Source: a virus
DNA: 64,000 bases
Reading direction: 5' to 3' (one strand)
IMG/VR virus record: IMGVR_UViG_3300007512_000016
Span: 1 to 64,000 of that record
Shown here in pieces: positions 24,580-33,812 of the stretch. Numbering within the stretch: the first letter of the stretch is position 1; each line of letters starts with the position of its first letter. The position numbers were made by a program, and so were the translations under genes. The notes beneath the pieces were generated by a model, which saw only the letters and a program-made list of their open reading frames with translations, ran no database searches and had not been told where the DNA came from.

Positions 24580-26079
24580 CTAGCTTTGCTCACTCCAGCG
24601 ATCGGCTACCCGATCCGCCGCCGTGCGGCCCAAAAAGATCCTGTCAAACGCTTCCACCCCTTCAGGGGAAAGTTCTCCAAACGCCTTGAAGGAAAACGCC
24701 TCGCAGAAATGCTCCTGCGGATCCGTGGCCGCATACGGAGAGGGGAAACGACCTGTCCGACCAGTGTTCTCCAGAATCCGCTGAACTGAAATCACGCTAT
24801 AGCGAACCCCGGGAGCCTCCTCAAACTCAACCCACTCAGAGCCCCGAGCCTTGACCGTGGGTTGAATAAGCACCCTCTTCCTACGCTTTCTCCCTGGAGG
24901 AAGAATCTTCATGTGGATCGGGTGAGGGAGCTGTTCCCCAACCCCCGGAAAAGCCACAGGGTCTACCGGCTGGCTCCCCAGCCTCCGGTGGTAAGCGTGC
25001 CACGCCCGGACCAGATCCCGATCTCGGGCGATGACTTTATGCCAATACCGGTGTCCAATCTCATGGACAAGATGCCGAGCAGCATCAGCCGCAGAAATCC
25101 CCCGAATGAAGGGGCGAATCGCGATATTGTCCTTCGACGGGGTGTACCACGCAGCCCAGGACGCCCGGCCAATCTGACCCACAATCAACAGATCGCCGTA
25201 AGCCATGCTCTGAGCACCTGCGAGCCCCGTCCTGGGGAGGGCCCTCGACGCAGCAGAGATCATATCCCGGACAGCCTGAAGCTTGTTTCCTTCAGCGTGG
25301 ATGGTGTTGTGAACGGTAAACGAACCCTGCTGGAACTGCCTCGCCAAATCGTCGGAAGCTTCAGAGCGAAGGGGCCACCTCTCCGCTTCAATCAGCAACT
25401 CAATGTGGCGACGGTTCTTCTTGAGCCACTTCGTTGAGTCGCGAGTACGGCTGACCTGGAAAGCCCGAACCGCCAGCTCAATTTTCTTCGCCTTACCCCT
25501 GGGAGTAGCCCGAGTCTCAATCACCTCCTCTGACCACCGCCGACCCGCTGAGACAATGCTAGACCAATCCGTGTTGAGAGCCCAGACTACTGACCGGTCA
25601 TGGCGGCCCTCAGCCTCAGCCCGCTTCAAAGCGTTCAAGTTGTTCAGAATGCGGTTACCCACCATCAAAAACCTAGGCAGGTCCGAAACCTGACGACCTC
25701 GCTCCGCCGACAACCAACGGGAGGCCACCCGCACCTTGAGGGTCTCCGGCATCAATCGCTTCCTCAACTTGCGAGCTGCTTGAGCGATTTCCTGCACCGG
25801 CTTCTCCTCCTGAAACATTCGGAACAGCCGCCTCAAGACCCCTGGGAGAGGGTTCAGCAGCTCGGAAAACTCTCCCGCCACGTCGAGAGAACGGGCCTCC
25901 TCTGCGAACGCCTCAGCGGTCAGGAGATGCTTGGTGATGCAATCCTCGCAGTGCCGCTCAGGATGAAAGAGGTGGTCTTCCAACAGGATGAGTTGCTTAG
26001 CCACCTCCCGCACATTGTGGAGGGGCTCCATGATAGGGAGCGAGCCGTCAGAGGCTTCAGCGTGGGCGAGGGTTTCCAT
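24580..26079 (-). CDS. HExxH metallopeptidase with N-terminal Cys module
   Basis: 499 residues, ATG with GGGGAGG upstream. Residues ~20-70 form a small helical module with HPERHCEDCITKHLL, a possible metal site. VRVASRWLSAERGR lies near residue 120. The metallopeptidase domain contains HLVHEIGHRYWH (HEIGH at 339-343) and a downstream HFCEAFSF whose Glu (~460) may be the third zinc ligand. TAADRVADRWSEQS at the C-terminus is another motif variant. So the motif is used twice, before the catalytic domain and at the end. The domain is a gluzincin-like zinc protease by motif only; the substrate is unknown. Its sister follows immediately upstream (26103). Confidence 0.75.
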   Translation of the reverse strand: METLAHAEASDGSLPIMEPLHNVREVAKQLILLEDHLFHPERHCEDCITKHLLTAEAFAEEARSLDVAGEFSELLNPLPGVLRRLFRMFQEEKPVQEIAQAARKLRKRLMPETLKVRVASRWLSAERGRQVSDLPRFLMVGNRILNNLNALKRAEAEGRHDRSVVWALNTDWSSIVSAGRRWSEEVIETRATPRGKAKKIELAVRAFQVSRTRDSTKWLKKNRRHIELLIEAERWPLRSEASDDLARQFQQGSFTVHNTIHAEGNKLQAVRDMISAASRALPRTGLAGAQSMAYGDLLIVGQIGRASWAAWYTPSKDNIAIRPFIRGISAADAARHLVHEIGHRYWHKVIARDRDLVRAWHAYHRRLGSQPVDPVAFPGVGEQLPHPIHMKILPPGRKRRKRVLIQPTVKARGSEWVEFEEAPGVRYSVISVQRILENTGRTGRFPSPYAATDPQEHFCEAFSFKAFGELSPEGVEAFDRIFLGRTAADRVADRWSEQS

Positions 26080-26102
26080 GCTAGCCTCCCCACATAGAGG
26101 AA

Positions 26103-27227
26103 CTAGCGGCCGGTCGCGTCCCGGAAGCGTTCCAGAGCCCTTGCGTCAACCCTCTTCCCGGTGCAGAAGAACGCGAAGACCTCAGCGAAATCCTCCGTCA
26201 CCCCGCCTGTTTCAGCGTAATCACTCACGGAGACGGGGCGGCCCAGGAAGAAGTTTCTCACAGAAGGGACCACGAAAGCTCTCTGAGCATGGGCCTCCAT
26301 GAACCCCGTCCGCGGGTCCGGGACGATCAACAACCCCTTCCTCCTCTCCCGGACATAATCCGAGAGATGCTCCCGCAAGGCGGGGTTCCTCAACCGCCGA
26401 TGAGCACCTCGGAGGGTGTACCCGGCTTCCTTGAACGCCTGCCACATGTCCTCCCGGTCCCCCAGAGAGAACACAACGCCTGCTGTACCCGAATAGGCGT
26501 CGTCATATGCCTTCTGCTGTGCGGACGTCATCTTCTGGAACCAGAACCGGTGACCTAGCTCGTGGACCACCGTATGAACAGCCCCTAAGCGGTACTGGCA
26601 ATCCGCGTTGATCTGAAGGAAGTCCCCATTCTTGAAGTACCTCCCACAGAACCCCCCGCTCTTCGGGCTCACTATTTGAACGACCCCGTACAAGACCTCC
26701 TCAAACCCCCGGGAGCGGATCTGATCCATCGCTCCTGAGAGGAGCGATAAGGGTGCCGCCAATTCCTCCTCACGGTAGCCGTAGTGATTCTCAACCGTGA
26801 AAGGGCCGTGCTGGAAGGAGCGAGTCAAGCTCTGGTACCCGGTCACTCGCTCCCAGACTCTCAGAACAGCCTTCACGGCATCTTCTAGCGTCTCCCAGCT
26901 ACTCCAAGCCCAATAGGCGGTCTGATACTCGGTATCTCGGAGGAAGCCAGGAGCCGTATACCGCTTGATCAGAGACAGGTTCCGGCGGACGTTCTTCAGC
27001 TTCCTCCGCTCACTCTGCCGCTCGACGGTAACCCCATCCAGAAGTCCCCCGAGGGGACGGAGAGCCGAAGCCGCCTGCTCATAGGCAGCCGCAGCCGCAG
27101 TCCAATCATCCTGCCGGTAGGCGGCTTCCACGCGAGAGCGACCCCGCCGCAAAACGGATCGGTACTTCGACTTGGATGCAACCAACCAACGAGAGGCTAC
27201 AAGACGAGAGGGCGGGTAATCCTTCAT
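26103..27227 (-). CDS. HExxH metallopeptidase
   Basis: 374 residues, ATG with GGGG upstream. SRLVASRWLVASKSK lies at residues ~7-21, the RVAxRWL motif at the very N-terminus. A helical region follows (~30-130). The catalytic domain has AVHTVVHELGHRFWF (HELGH at 222-226) and VTEDFAEVFAFF near 345, giving a Glu in the position of a third zinc ligand. It is similar in plan to the C-terminal half of the protein at 24580-26079, including the FTVENHYG versus FTVHNTIHA segment, so the two are probably paralogues. Target unknown. Confidence 0.8.
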   Translation of the reverse strand: MKDYPPSRLVASRWLVASKSKYRSVLRRGRSRVEAAYRQDDWTAAAAAYEQAASALRPLGGLLDGVTVERQSERRKLKNVRRNLSLIKRYTAPGFLRDTEYQTAYWAWSSWETLEDAVKAVLRVWERVTGYQSLTRSFQHGPFTVENHYGYREEELAAPLSLLSGAMDQIRSRGFEEVLYGVVQIVSPKSGGFCGRYFKNGDFLQINADCQYRLGAVHTVVHELGHRFWFQKMTSAQQKAYDDAYSGTAGVVFSLGDREDMWQAFKEAGYTLRGAHRRLRNPALREHLSDYVRERRKGLLIVPDPRTGFMEAHAQRAFVVPSVRNFFLGRPVSVSDYAETGGVTEDFAEVFAFFCTGKRVDARALERFRDATGR

Positions 27228-27250
27228 ATCACCCCACTGAGATAGAGAAC

Positions 27251-28519
27251 CTACCGCCGAAGACGTGCCCTGACTCGGTCAGCGATCTCTCGTCGAAAGC
27301 GGGCCGGGCTCAACCGAATGTGGGGATCCCCCATCAGGATCCTCCGAGCTATGGGCAGGTACACCTCGCGGTTGAACCCCGCGATTTGAGGGCCAAAGAA
27401 CCCATGCTCCCGAGCCAGCTCAGGGAAGAACTTCTTGTCCTGGATGATGACGCCAGGGTTCCGCAAGGCTTCCACGAATCCCCACGCTTCCTCAGCCGGC
27501 CAGTGACCGATAGAGTCGCGTAGATGACTCTGATCCGCCCGAGAGAGGAACCGCACCCGGTAGCCGACCGGGAGACCCAGCTCCATCAGGCTGAACAGCA
27601 TCTCCAACCGGTAACCCCGGATGTGGTTGATGAGAGAGGTCTTGAGCTGCTCGTCCGACAGCACCATCTCCCTGATCGGTGCCAGGAGGTTCAGATCCTG
27701 CATCCACTGAAGGGCTTCTTTCCAGGTCGCCTCACGGAGGATGATCCCCGTCAGGAGGTTGATGAGATGCCCGCCCGGGATGTTCTTGATCTTCTCCGCG
27801 TTGTTGAGGATCGCCGCCCGAGTGTCCTCAGTGAGACGGTGCCCGTAACGAAGAGCGAACTTAATCACCCTGATCATCCGGCTCGGGTCGTCGGAGAACA
27901 CAATGTTGGGATCCGCCGGGCAACGCATAATCCCAGCTTCCAGGTCACTGAGGCCGCAGCCCGTCAGGTCCAGAATGTCTGCCTTATCCGGCCCGTCCGC
28001 CAGATGGAGGAGCCGGATCATCAAGGTGTTGTAGGACAACTCCCTGCGTGCCACGTCATCCTCAATCCTCGCCGGAGCGACCTCCGAGGGCTTGTAGCCC
28101 TTCCCTGAAGCACCCCCATAGGACTCCGTCCGGGCATTGGCGATCTCGATCACTTCGCCCTGCATCTCCACACCTTCCAGAACCCAGGACTCCGAAATGG
28201 TGAGAATGGCGACCCCATAGTTGTTGGTCACCAGCGTCGTCCGAGCCGGGATGGCTGCGGAAATCTGACGGGCGAACCACTCGCTGTCTCTCCCGAGAGA
28301 GACGGAGTCGATCACCACGTCGATATCCTTGATCGGACGGTCCAAGACGAAATCCCGAACCGCCCCGCCCACCACGTAGACGTTCTCAGCCACGGCTCTC
28401 CCCAGCCGGAGAGCCAGCCGGGAGAGAAACCGCATCAACGCGATTGAACGAACGTGGGCAGCCGAATCCGCAGAGCGGGACAGCCAAAGGTCCGCGATTC
28501 TTGGAGCGTAAGGCGACAT
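27251..28519 (-). CDS. CCA-adding-type tRNA nucleotidyltransferase
   Basis: 422 residues. Residues ~44-75 carry the class II nucleotidyltransferase head: VYVVGGAVRDFVLDRPIKDI then DVVID, giving G-G-x-V-R-D and the catalytic D-x-D. RRELSYNTLMIRLL (~158-171) corresponds to the R-R-D-x-x-x-N-x-[LM] motif, and DDPSRMIRVIKFALRYG to the E/D-D-x-x-R-x-x-R-x-x-R-F element that recognises bases. The enzyme family adds CCA (or poly-A) to RNA 3' ends. It is longer than minimal enzymes at its C-terminus. The ~30 N-terminal residues before the domain are basic and hydrophobic. Lying in the virion-cargo block, it may repair tRNAs damaged by host defences (inference). Confidence 0.85.
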   Translation of the reverse strand: MSPYAPRIADLWLSRSADSAAHVRSIALMRFLSRLALRLGRAVAENVYVVGGAVRDFVLDRPIKDIDVVIDSVSLGRDSEWFARQISAAIPARTTLVTNNYGVAILTISESWVLEGVEMQGEVIEIANARTESYGGASGKGYKPSEVAPARIEDDVARRELSYNTLMIRLLHLADGPDKADILDLTGCGLSDLEAGIMRCPADPNIVFSDDPSRMIRVIKFALRYGHRLTEDTRAAILNNAEKIKNIPGGHLINLLTGIILREATWKEALQWMQDLNLLAPIREMVLSDEQLKTSLINHIRGYRLEMLFSLMELGLPVGYRVRFLSRADQSHLRDSIGHWPAEEAWGFVEALRNPGVIIQDKKFFPELAREHGFFGPQIAGFNREVYLPIARRILMGDPHIRLSPARFRREIADRVRARLRR

Positions 28520-28538
28520 GTCCCTCTATACGAACCAA
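28520..28538 (-). promoter_or_regulatory. Candidate promoter in a 19-nt gap
   Basis: Between the stop at 28539 and ATG 28519 the minus strand reads GGTTCGTATAGAGGGAC. CGTATAG (28532-28526) matches the CGTATA element before the genes at 1336, 32390 and 56240. GAGGG doubles as ribosome site. Confidence 0.3.
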
Positions 28539-31500
28539 CTAGGCTTTTTTGCCCAGGAGCAAAACCTTCTTACGCTCCAGGCCCCAGACTTCCAAGCGAT
28601 CAAATTCCCAACCGCCTGTCGGGACCTCACCCTGATAATGCTCCGAGTGGGGCTTCTGGTAGCCGAGAGTGACATGAGGCCGCCACACCATCTGACTCCT
28701 ATCCGCCAGAGTCCAGCCCGCCTCCCGAAGATCGTCGATCACTAGCTTCCGAACCCGAGCAAGATCCTGATCGAACCGAACCCGGACATGAGGGATGTAG
28801 CCGTCTGCGTTGCGGAAGAAGTCCTGACCGTCCAGCCTCGCTTGGACAGGAGCCTCCAGCTCCCCTAGCCGACGCCTCAGAATCTCCATGAACAACCCCT
28901 CCTCCCAGACCTTCCCGGCGTACAGGAAGGTCACATGAACAGGGCTCGAATCCTCCTTGAGAGAGGGGAACTGCTGAGCCAGATTCGCGGGCAAGGGGAT
29001 GAAGACACCAACCCGAGAACCATCTCCTTCAGCCGCCCCACAGCGGAGGAGACGCTCGTAAGTACCTGTTTTTAACAGGATCAACTTTCTATCAACTATC
29101 CGAGATAGCTCCTGCTCTCGACGAACGACCCGGGCGATGATCGAGCGGTCCCGGAGTTTGTTGAACACGGCGTCCATGAGAGGTTCGATCCGCTCTTCAA
29201 AGGTGGCCTCCTCTACGAACTGGTCCAACACATCCACGTCATAGGTCAACTGCGTCAGCCAGGGATTCGCGATCCCCTGGCGGGCCAATTTCGTGTAGAC
29301 ATACTGCTCGCAGAGCCGAGCCCAGCACTCTGGGGAGGAGTGGTAGTAGGTAAGCTTCCGCGGATCCCCATCCCGTAGCCGAATCGCCCTCCGCTTGGCT
29401 GCCTCCAGTACCTCCGGAGGGAGGTCTGACTGGTACTGAGCATCCATCCAACCACGAGCTTGCTCGTTGCCCTCGGCATAGGGGCTCTGACCCGTCACCT
29501 CAGTGATCGCCTCATAGAGAGCGTCACTGAGGGCACCGCCGATCTTGTCCTCCCACCGAGCATAATCGGGCGTGGACACCACCGTCGCCATCAGCTCCAA
29601 GAACTCCGGGAAGTGCTCCTGAAGAGCCTTCCCCATCGTGCTATTGCCCGACCTCTCCACAAACTGACGGAGAGAGGTCCCCGTCCTCCCGAAGAGGTCT
29701 CCCCAGCCATGGGCTACGTCCCCATACTGGTACTCTGGCATGTCCGGGTTGGTCGCCTTCTCAATCCGGAAGGCCAGGAGGTCTTCAAAGTAATGAGACA
29801 GCTCGTGGGCTAATAGCCCGTCGAAATCCTCCCCGAAGCTCACCCGAGGCTGCCAGCGATTCCGATCCTCCCACCCGAAGTAATGAGCGAGGGCTCCCGA
29901 CCCCGTCCCGGAGCCCTCGTGGAACCGGAACATCAACTTCCTGGCGTGCCTGCCGCAGAACCCCTTCCCGAAGACGCCCTCCAAGTCCACAATCGCCCGG
30001 CTCGCCCGGCCCAGCACCTCTGCCTTCTGCTCCTCAGTCCAAGCATCTCCTCGGAAATCAACGCCTCCCGCATCATGAGCCGCGACAAACTCTTGCTCCG
30101 TCATCGGCTCCCACTGGAGAGGGGCCAGGACAGGATTGTCCCGAAGAGCCTTGTTTCGACGAGCCTTATCCAGCTTGCTCGTCAGCGTCTCCAGAGCGGT
30201 CTTATGGAGCAGACCACGACGAACCGCAGTCTTGATCACCCGCTCCATCGTCGAGAACGTCTTCACCTTGTCCAGCGTCGTGAACAGCTTCCCCAACTCT
30301 CGCTTACTGAGGAGCTTCGGCCGGAAAGAGGGGCTCTCCTCCCAGGAGGAAAGGAGGTCTTTCTTGAACGAATCCAAGACGTATTCTGTCGGCCCGTCCC
30401 GGTTCACCTGAGCCTCGGATCGAAGCACCTTGTCCAGAGGAGGTTGGTCCTCTTCCATGAGATGAGCAAGGTGGATGCCGGCTCGGGCCTGAATCTGCGA
30501 CAACGCCCCCATCAGCCGCTTTGCTTCCGCAGAACGCTCTTCCACGTCCATGTCCCGAGTGAACAACGAGGACAGCTCATCTTGGAGGCCGAGAACCTCT
30601 CTACGGATTCCCGCTCTCTGGTCCGAAGTCAGGTCAAACCAAGCCCCGGGGTCTGCGTCGAAGTGGAGCACGTCTGCGCTGTCCCTGGGGATGCCCAGCA
30701 GCTTCAGCTTACGGAAGAGAGTCTTCACGGGGGCGGGAGTCGAACGACTCCGGAGGAAGACGTCCAGAAGGGTCTCCAGGTCCGAGAATGCCCGGTAGTA
30801 GTCCCCCCGCTCCTCAAGACCCGAGAGCCGCAAGGCTCGGTGAATCGCGACGAAGGACTGAACTACCAATCGCGGAGGAGACTGGTACTCGTACCCGGGG
30901 AGGTCCGACACCCGAACACGACCTAGCGACCGGAATGCCTGAACGCCCGCGGACAAGGCTCCCCGAACCTGAGCCGGGGGCATGATAGAGATCCGCCTGA
31001 GACCCGGGATAGCGGCTTGGAATCGAGGGGCGTCCCCGAAATACTCCGCCAGCACAGCGGCGGCTGCCGTAAACACCCCGTGGTACTTCTTCCGGATCTG
31101 GATGAATCGTCGGATCTCCCCCAGGTCGAAGAACGGGTGGGTGCTCACAAACCCCTGCGTGATTGCCAGAGCCATCCCGAGAGAGAACCCTTCGATCGCC
31201 TTACCAGCTTCCGTCAAACGCTCCTCATCAAACGCCTGCCGGTACTGGCGAGCCAGGAGTAACTTGACCGAATCCGGCTTCGCTGGAAGCTGCTCCATCA
31301 TGAAAGAAGAATCATCCCAGGCGAGACTGACACACGCCTTGATATGTTCCCCGAACCCCGTAAAGTCCCCGCGCTCAGACCCCTCACGCCAAAGGCGAAC
31401 AGCGTCCCGAGTCCTCGACTCGTCCAGACAAAGGAGGAGAACCTTCATTGGAACGCCGGTCAACTCGACCGCCTTGTCTACCCAGACATTCCAGCCCGAC

Positions 31501-32282
31501 GCCTTCGCTCCCTTCCGGTACCCGCGAAAGATAAACTCCCAGACGGCATCCATCTCCGCCACGGTGGCCCCACGACCCCACGCCTCTCGATAGATCATGT
31601 CGATCTCATCGAGGACTGCCTCCATCATGTCCGCTGGGCCGTCCCCGTTATACAACGCCCCTTCATCAGGATCGACGCCAGGGACCGCGTTCATGAGGCC
31701 GCCCTTATCCACGGGCGGCGGGTTGATTCCAGGGTCCTCTGGAGTGATCGCCCACCAGCCAGCCTCCCGGTACTGCGGGGTACCGTAGGGGCGAGTCAAA
31801 CCCAGACTACGCACCGCTCCCTCAACCTCAACCTCAAACCCCCCGTCCCCACCCGTATGAAAGACGGCGCCGCCATGAGCACGCCAGGACGACTCCAGAT
31901 CCTCCCAGCGATTCGCCCACACCTGCCAATCCAGGCCAGCGAGCCCCTCATCTTCGATAAAATGATGGAGCTGCTCCGGAGCAATCGCCCAGACCGCGGC
32001 GGTATCAGTCCCGACCTGAGCCCCTACACGACCCCACTTGGCAACGGTCTCTACCGCATAGGTCCCCGACGAAGGCTCCCGGAGTACACCCCCGCCGCAG
32101 TGCTCTACAAGCCGGTGAGCCCCCTCCAGATCGTCCGAAGACACCAGCCCGACCCATTGGTCACCCTCAGACAACTGAGCCAGCGTCTCGGGTGTCAGGA
32201 CATACAACACACCCGAGCTGGTATACACCAGACTCCCCATGCGACGGCGAAGCTCCGCAGCGACCTGAACATGCTGATTCAT
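28539..32282 (-). CDS. Giant metallopeptidase / 2H phosphoesterase protein
   Basis: 1247 residues, ATG with GAGG upstream. The N-terminal ~200 residues contain several Trp-rich repeats (QWVGLVSSDDLEGAHRL and DWQVWANRWEDLESSW). ~200-680 is mostly helical. A metallopeptidase domain spans ~740-1000: DGLLAHELSHYFEDLL, with HELSH at 826-830. The C-terminal ~160 residues are a 2H phosphoesterase: HVTFLYAG (~1116) and PHVTLGYQ (~1203), the paired H-x-T motifs that cleave 2',3'-cyclic or 2'-5' phosphodiester bonds in RNA. No RVAARYL is seen, but RLLRCGAAEGDG separates the two halves. It may be packaged in the virion with its neighbours (inference). Confidence 0.8.
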   Translation of the reverse strand: MNQHVQVAAELRRRMGSLVYTSSGVLYVLTPETLAQLSEGDQWVGLVSSDDLEGAHRLVEHCGGGVLREPSSGTYAVETVAKWGRVGAQVGTDTAAVWAIAPEQLHHFIEDEGLAGLDWQVWANRWEDLESSWRAHGGAVFHTGGDGGFEVEVEGAVRSLGLTRPYGTPQYREAGWWAITPEDPGINPPPVDKGGLMNAVPGVDPDEGALYNGDGPADMMEAVLDEIDMIYREAWGRGATVAEMDAVWEFIFRGYRKGAKASGWNVWVDKAVELTGVPMKVLLLCLDESRTRDAVRLWREGSERGDFTGFGEHIKACVSLAWDDSSFMMEQLPAKPDSVKLLLARQYRQAFDEERLTEAGKAIEGFSLGMALAITQGFVSTHPFFDLGEIRRFIQIRKKYHGVFTAAAAVLAEYFGDAPRFQAAIPGLRRISIMPPAQVRGALSAGVQAFRSLGRVRVSDLPGYEYQSPPRLVVQSFVAIHRALRLSGLEERGDYYRAFSDLETLLDVFLRSRSTPAPVKTLFRKLKLLGIPRDSADVLHFDADPGAWFDLTSDQRAGIRREVLGLQDELSSLFTRDMDVEERSAEAKRLMGALSQIQARAGIHLAHLMEEDQPPLDKVLRSEAQVNRDGPTEYVLDSFKKDLLSSWEESPSFRPKLLSKRELGKLFTTLDKVKTFSTMERVIKTAVRRGLLHKTALETLTSKLDKARRNKALRDNPVLAPLQWEPMTEQEFVAAHDAGGVDFRGDAWTEEQKAEVLGRASRAIVDLEGVFGKGFCGRHARKLMFRFHEGSGTGSGALAHYFGWEDRNRWQPRVSFGEDFDGLLAHELSHYFEDLLAFRIEKATNPDMPEYQYGDVAHGWGDLFGRTGTSLRQFVERSGNSTMGKALQEHFPEFLELMATVVSTPDYARWEDKIGGALSDALYEAITEVTGQSPYAEGNEQARGWMDAQYQSDLPPEVLEAAKRRAIRLRDGDPRKLTYYHSSPECWARLCEQYVYTKLARQGIANPWLTQLTYDVDVLDQFVEEATFEERIEPLMDAVFNKLRDRSIIARVVRREQELSRIVDRKLILLKTGTYERLLRCGAAEGDGSRVGVFIPLPANLAQQFPSLKEDSSPVHVTFLYAGKVWEEGLFMEILRRRLGELEAPVQARLDGQDFFRNADGYIPHVRVRFDQDLARVRKLVIDDLREAGWTLADRSQMVWRPHVTLGYQKPHSEHYQGEVPTGGWEFDRLEVWGLERKKVLLLGKKA

Positions 32283-32389
32283 CGAGGTTCCTCACCCCGC
32301 CCCAACCATAAAAATTATACCGGAAAAAAGCGGTAACTTTTTCGGGGGTGGGCGTATACATCAACAGAACTCAAGGAGCGGAGAGCATC
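32283..32389. promoter_or_regulatory. Divergent AT-rich promoter region
   Basis: A 107-bp gap between divergent genes. On the minus strand TATAAT (32319-32314), a perfect bacterial sigma-70 -10 box, precedes the giant gene, though no good -35 is visible at 17 bp. On the plus strand CGTATAC (32353-32359) precedes AAGGAG and ATG 32390. The bases between (32320-32345) form an imperfect A/T stem, GGAAAAAAG / CTTTTTC. Confidence 0.45.
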
Positions 32390-32890
32390 ATGGCCGTCAT
32401 CACCCGCAACACCCTGAAGGGCATCCTCTCCCACATCTTCGCCAGCGGCGAAGACAAGCGAAAGGACCGCGCCGAGTCCCTCTCCGTCAACACTCTCAAC
32501 TCTCGCCGCAACCGTCGGGGCGAGGTCTACGAGGTCACCGCGACCACCGCTTCGCAGGACGGCGAGCGGACCTACAACCAGACCGTCCGCCACACGGGCC
32601 GCGGGGCCTACCGCTGGACCTGCACCTGCCGCGACGCCATCCGGGGCGCAGACGTGGGCCCCTGCAAGCACACCCTCGCGGTGGCGACCGAGGGTCTGAA
32701 CCGCATCACCGCGGTGGAGGAGAGGGAGACCCTCCGGGCCGCCCTGGACGCCGACGCGGCTCGCATCGCCAAGGCGATGAGGGACATGGAGGGTCGCCCC
32801 ACCGACCAGCCCTTCACCATGACCGTGACCGTCCCGGCGGACGGTCCCCGGGTGGACCCCGCCGCCTCCAACCTGGACGACCTGTTCTGA
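32390..32890 (+). CDS. SWIM-type zinc finger protein
   Basis: 166 residues from ATG 32390 with AAGGAGCGGAG upstream. Residues ~70-95 hold WTCTCRDAIRG then GPCKHTLA, the C-x-C-x(n)-C-x-H arrangement of SWIM zinc fingers, which bind DNA or proteins. The N-terminal part is basic (SRRNRRGEVY). The C-terminal part is helical with an acidic tail (NLDDLF) resembling the acidic protein-interaction tail of single-stranded-DNA-binding proteins. Codons are strongly G/C-ending, unlike the two genes that follow. It leads a four-gene plus-strand operon. Confidence 0.75.
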   Translation: MAVITRNTLKGILSHIFASGEDKRKDRAESLSVNTLNSRRNRRGEVYEVTATTASQDGERTYNQTVRHTGRGAYRWTCTCRDAIRGADVGPCKHTLAVATEGLNRITAVEERETLRAALDADAARIAKAMRDMEGRPTDQPFTMTVTVPADGPRVDPAASNLDDLF

Positions 32891-33120
32891 TGACTCGGAC
32901 GCGGGACCCAAACCGATACGAGCCGTGTTTCTTCTGCGAGAAACCGGTTCGGATCGATCGCCCCTATTGGGTTGTCCACATCACCCTGGACGAAGTCATC
33001 GTACCGAAAGACTACGACGGTGAGGACAGCCACGGGGGTTTCGCTATCGGACCCGAGTGCCGAAAACGAAGCCCGCTCGCCTTCCGAGTCCAAGGACTCC
33101 CGATCCAAAAAGAATCATGA
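32890..33120 (+). CDS. Small zinc-binding hypothetical protein
   Basis: 76 residues; ATG overlaps the previous stop by one base (TGATG). CFFCEKPV near residue 13 and ECRKR near 57, with His31 and His48 between, could form a zinc site. The sequence otherwise looks like a small beta-rich fold (YWVVHITLDEVIVPKDY). No family is recognised. Coupled to the SWIM protein upstream and the phosphatase downstream. Confidence 0.65.
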   Translation: MTRTRDPNRYEPCFFCEKPVRIDRPYWVVHITLDEVIVPKDYDGEDSHGGFAIGPECRKRSPLAFRVQGLPIQKES

Positions 33121-33812
33121 ACCTGATCATCTGCGGACGGACACAAGCAGCCCGACGGCTCAACTCCAAGAGTCGCCGGGCTGCTCTGCGTGCCGTCGTC
33201 TCAATCGGCTCCAGCCGCCGGGAGAGAACCAACAGACACCCCCCCTTCGGCTTCCAGTCTTTCGGAGGCCCACGTCTCCGCCTGGAATTCGACGATATCG
33301 AACAAGAGGTAGAATATCGCTCAGCCTCCGGAGGCTGGGGGGGCCCCGTCCCCGCCTTCTTCGGCCCCACCGAAGACCACATCCGAGCCCTCCTCGACTT
33401 CGGAAAGGGTCTGGACCTGGACGCAGAAGGGGACTTGCTGATCCATTGCTACGTCGGCATCAGCCGAAGCACCGCGGCTGCGTATATCATCCACGCGAGC
33501 CAGTGGGGTGAATCCCGAGCCCGAGAGGCAGCGGAGTACGTCTACCGCTGCCAAGCAAGGCACCAGAGGTACGGCTTCGCATCCCCAAACACGAGGATGA
33601 TCGAGATCGCCAGTCGGCTGGAAGGCTGGGATATGCTCTCTCCCCAGGACGCTGTGGATGACGAGTGGTACTTGACTGACAAGTGGAACCACCTCAAAGA
33701 GACCCATCGCCTCGGCTGCTCAAAGAGAGGCTACCCTCGGGTCCTGTCTCCCCGGGACGAAAAGAAACGCAACCGCAAGGCGAGCCTACTGAGGAGGGGC
33801 AAAGGTGGCTAA
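33117..33812 (+). CDS. Dual-specificity-type protein phosphatase
   Basis: 231 residues from ATG 33117 (ATGA overlap). LLIHCYVGISRSTAAAYII near residue 118 is the H-C-x5-R-S/T signature of cysteine-based phosphatases: Cys nucleophile, phosphate-binding loop and Arg. An upstream loop with several Asp, FDDIEQE near 60, may carry the general acid. The size fits dual-specificity or PTP-like enzymes. It would remove phosphate from protein Ser/Thr/Tyr or from nucleotide/RNA 5' ends. The C-terminal 40 residues are basic (KRNRKASLLRRGKGG). In a phage this suggests control of host signalling or nucleic-acid end repair; which is not clear. Confidence 0.8.
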   Translation: MNLIICGRTQAARRLNSKSRRAALRAVVSIGSSRRERTNRHPPFGFQSFGGPRLRLEFDDIEQEVEYRSASGGWGGPVPAFFGPTEDHIRALLDFGKGLDLDAEGDLLIHCYVGISRSTAAAYIIHASQWGESRAREAAEYVYRCQARHQRYGFASPNTRMIEIASRLEGWDMLSPQDAVDDEWYLTDKWNHLKETHRLGCSKRGYPRVLSPRDEKKRNRKASLLRRGKGG

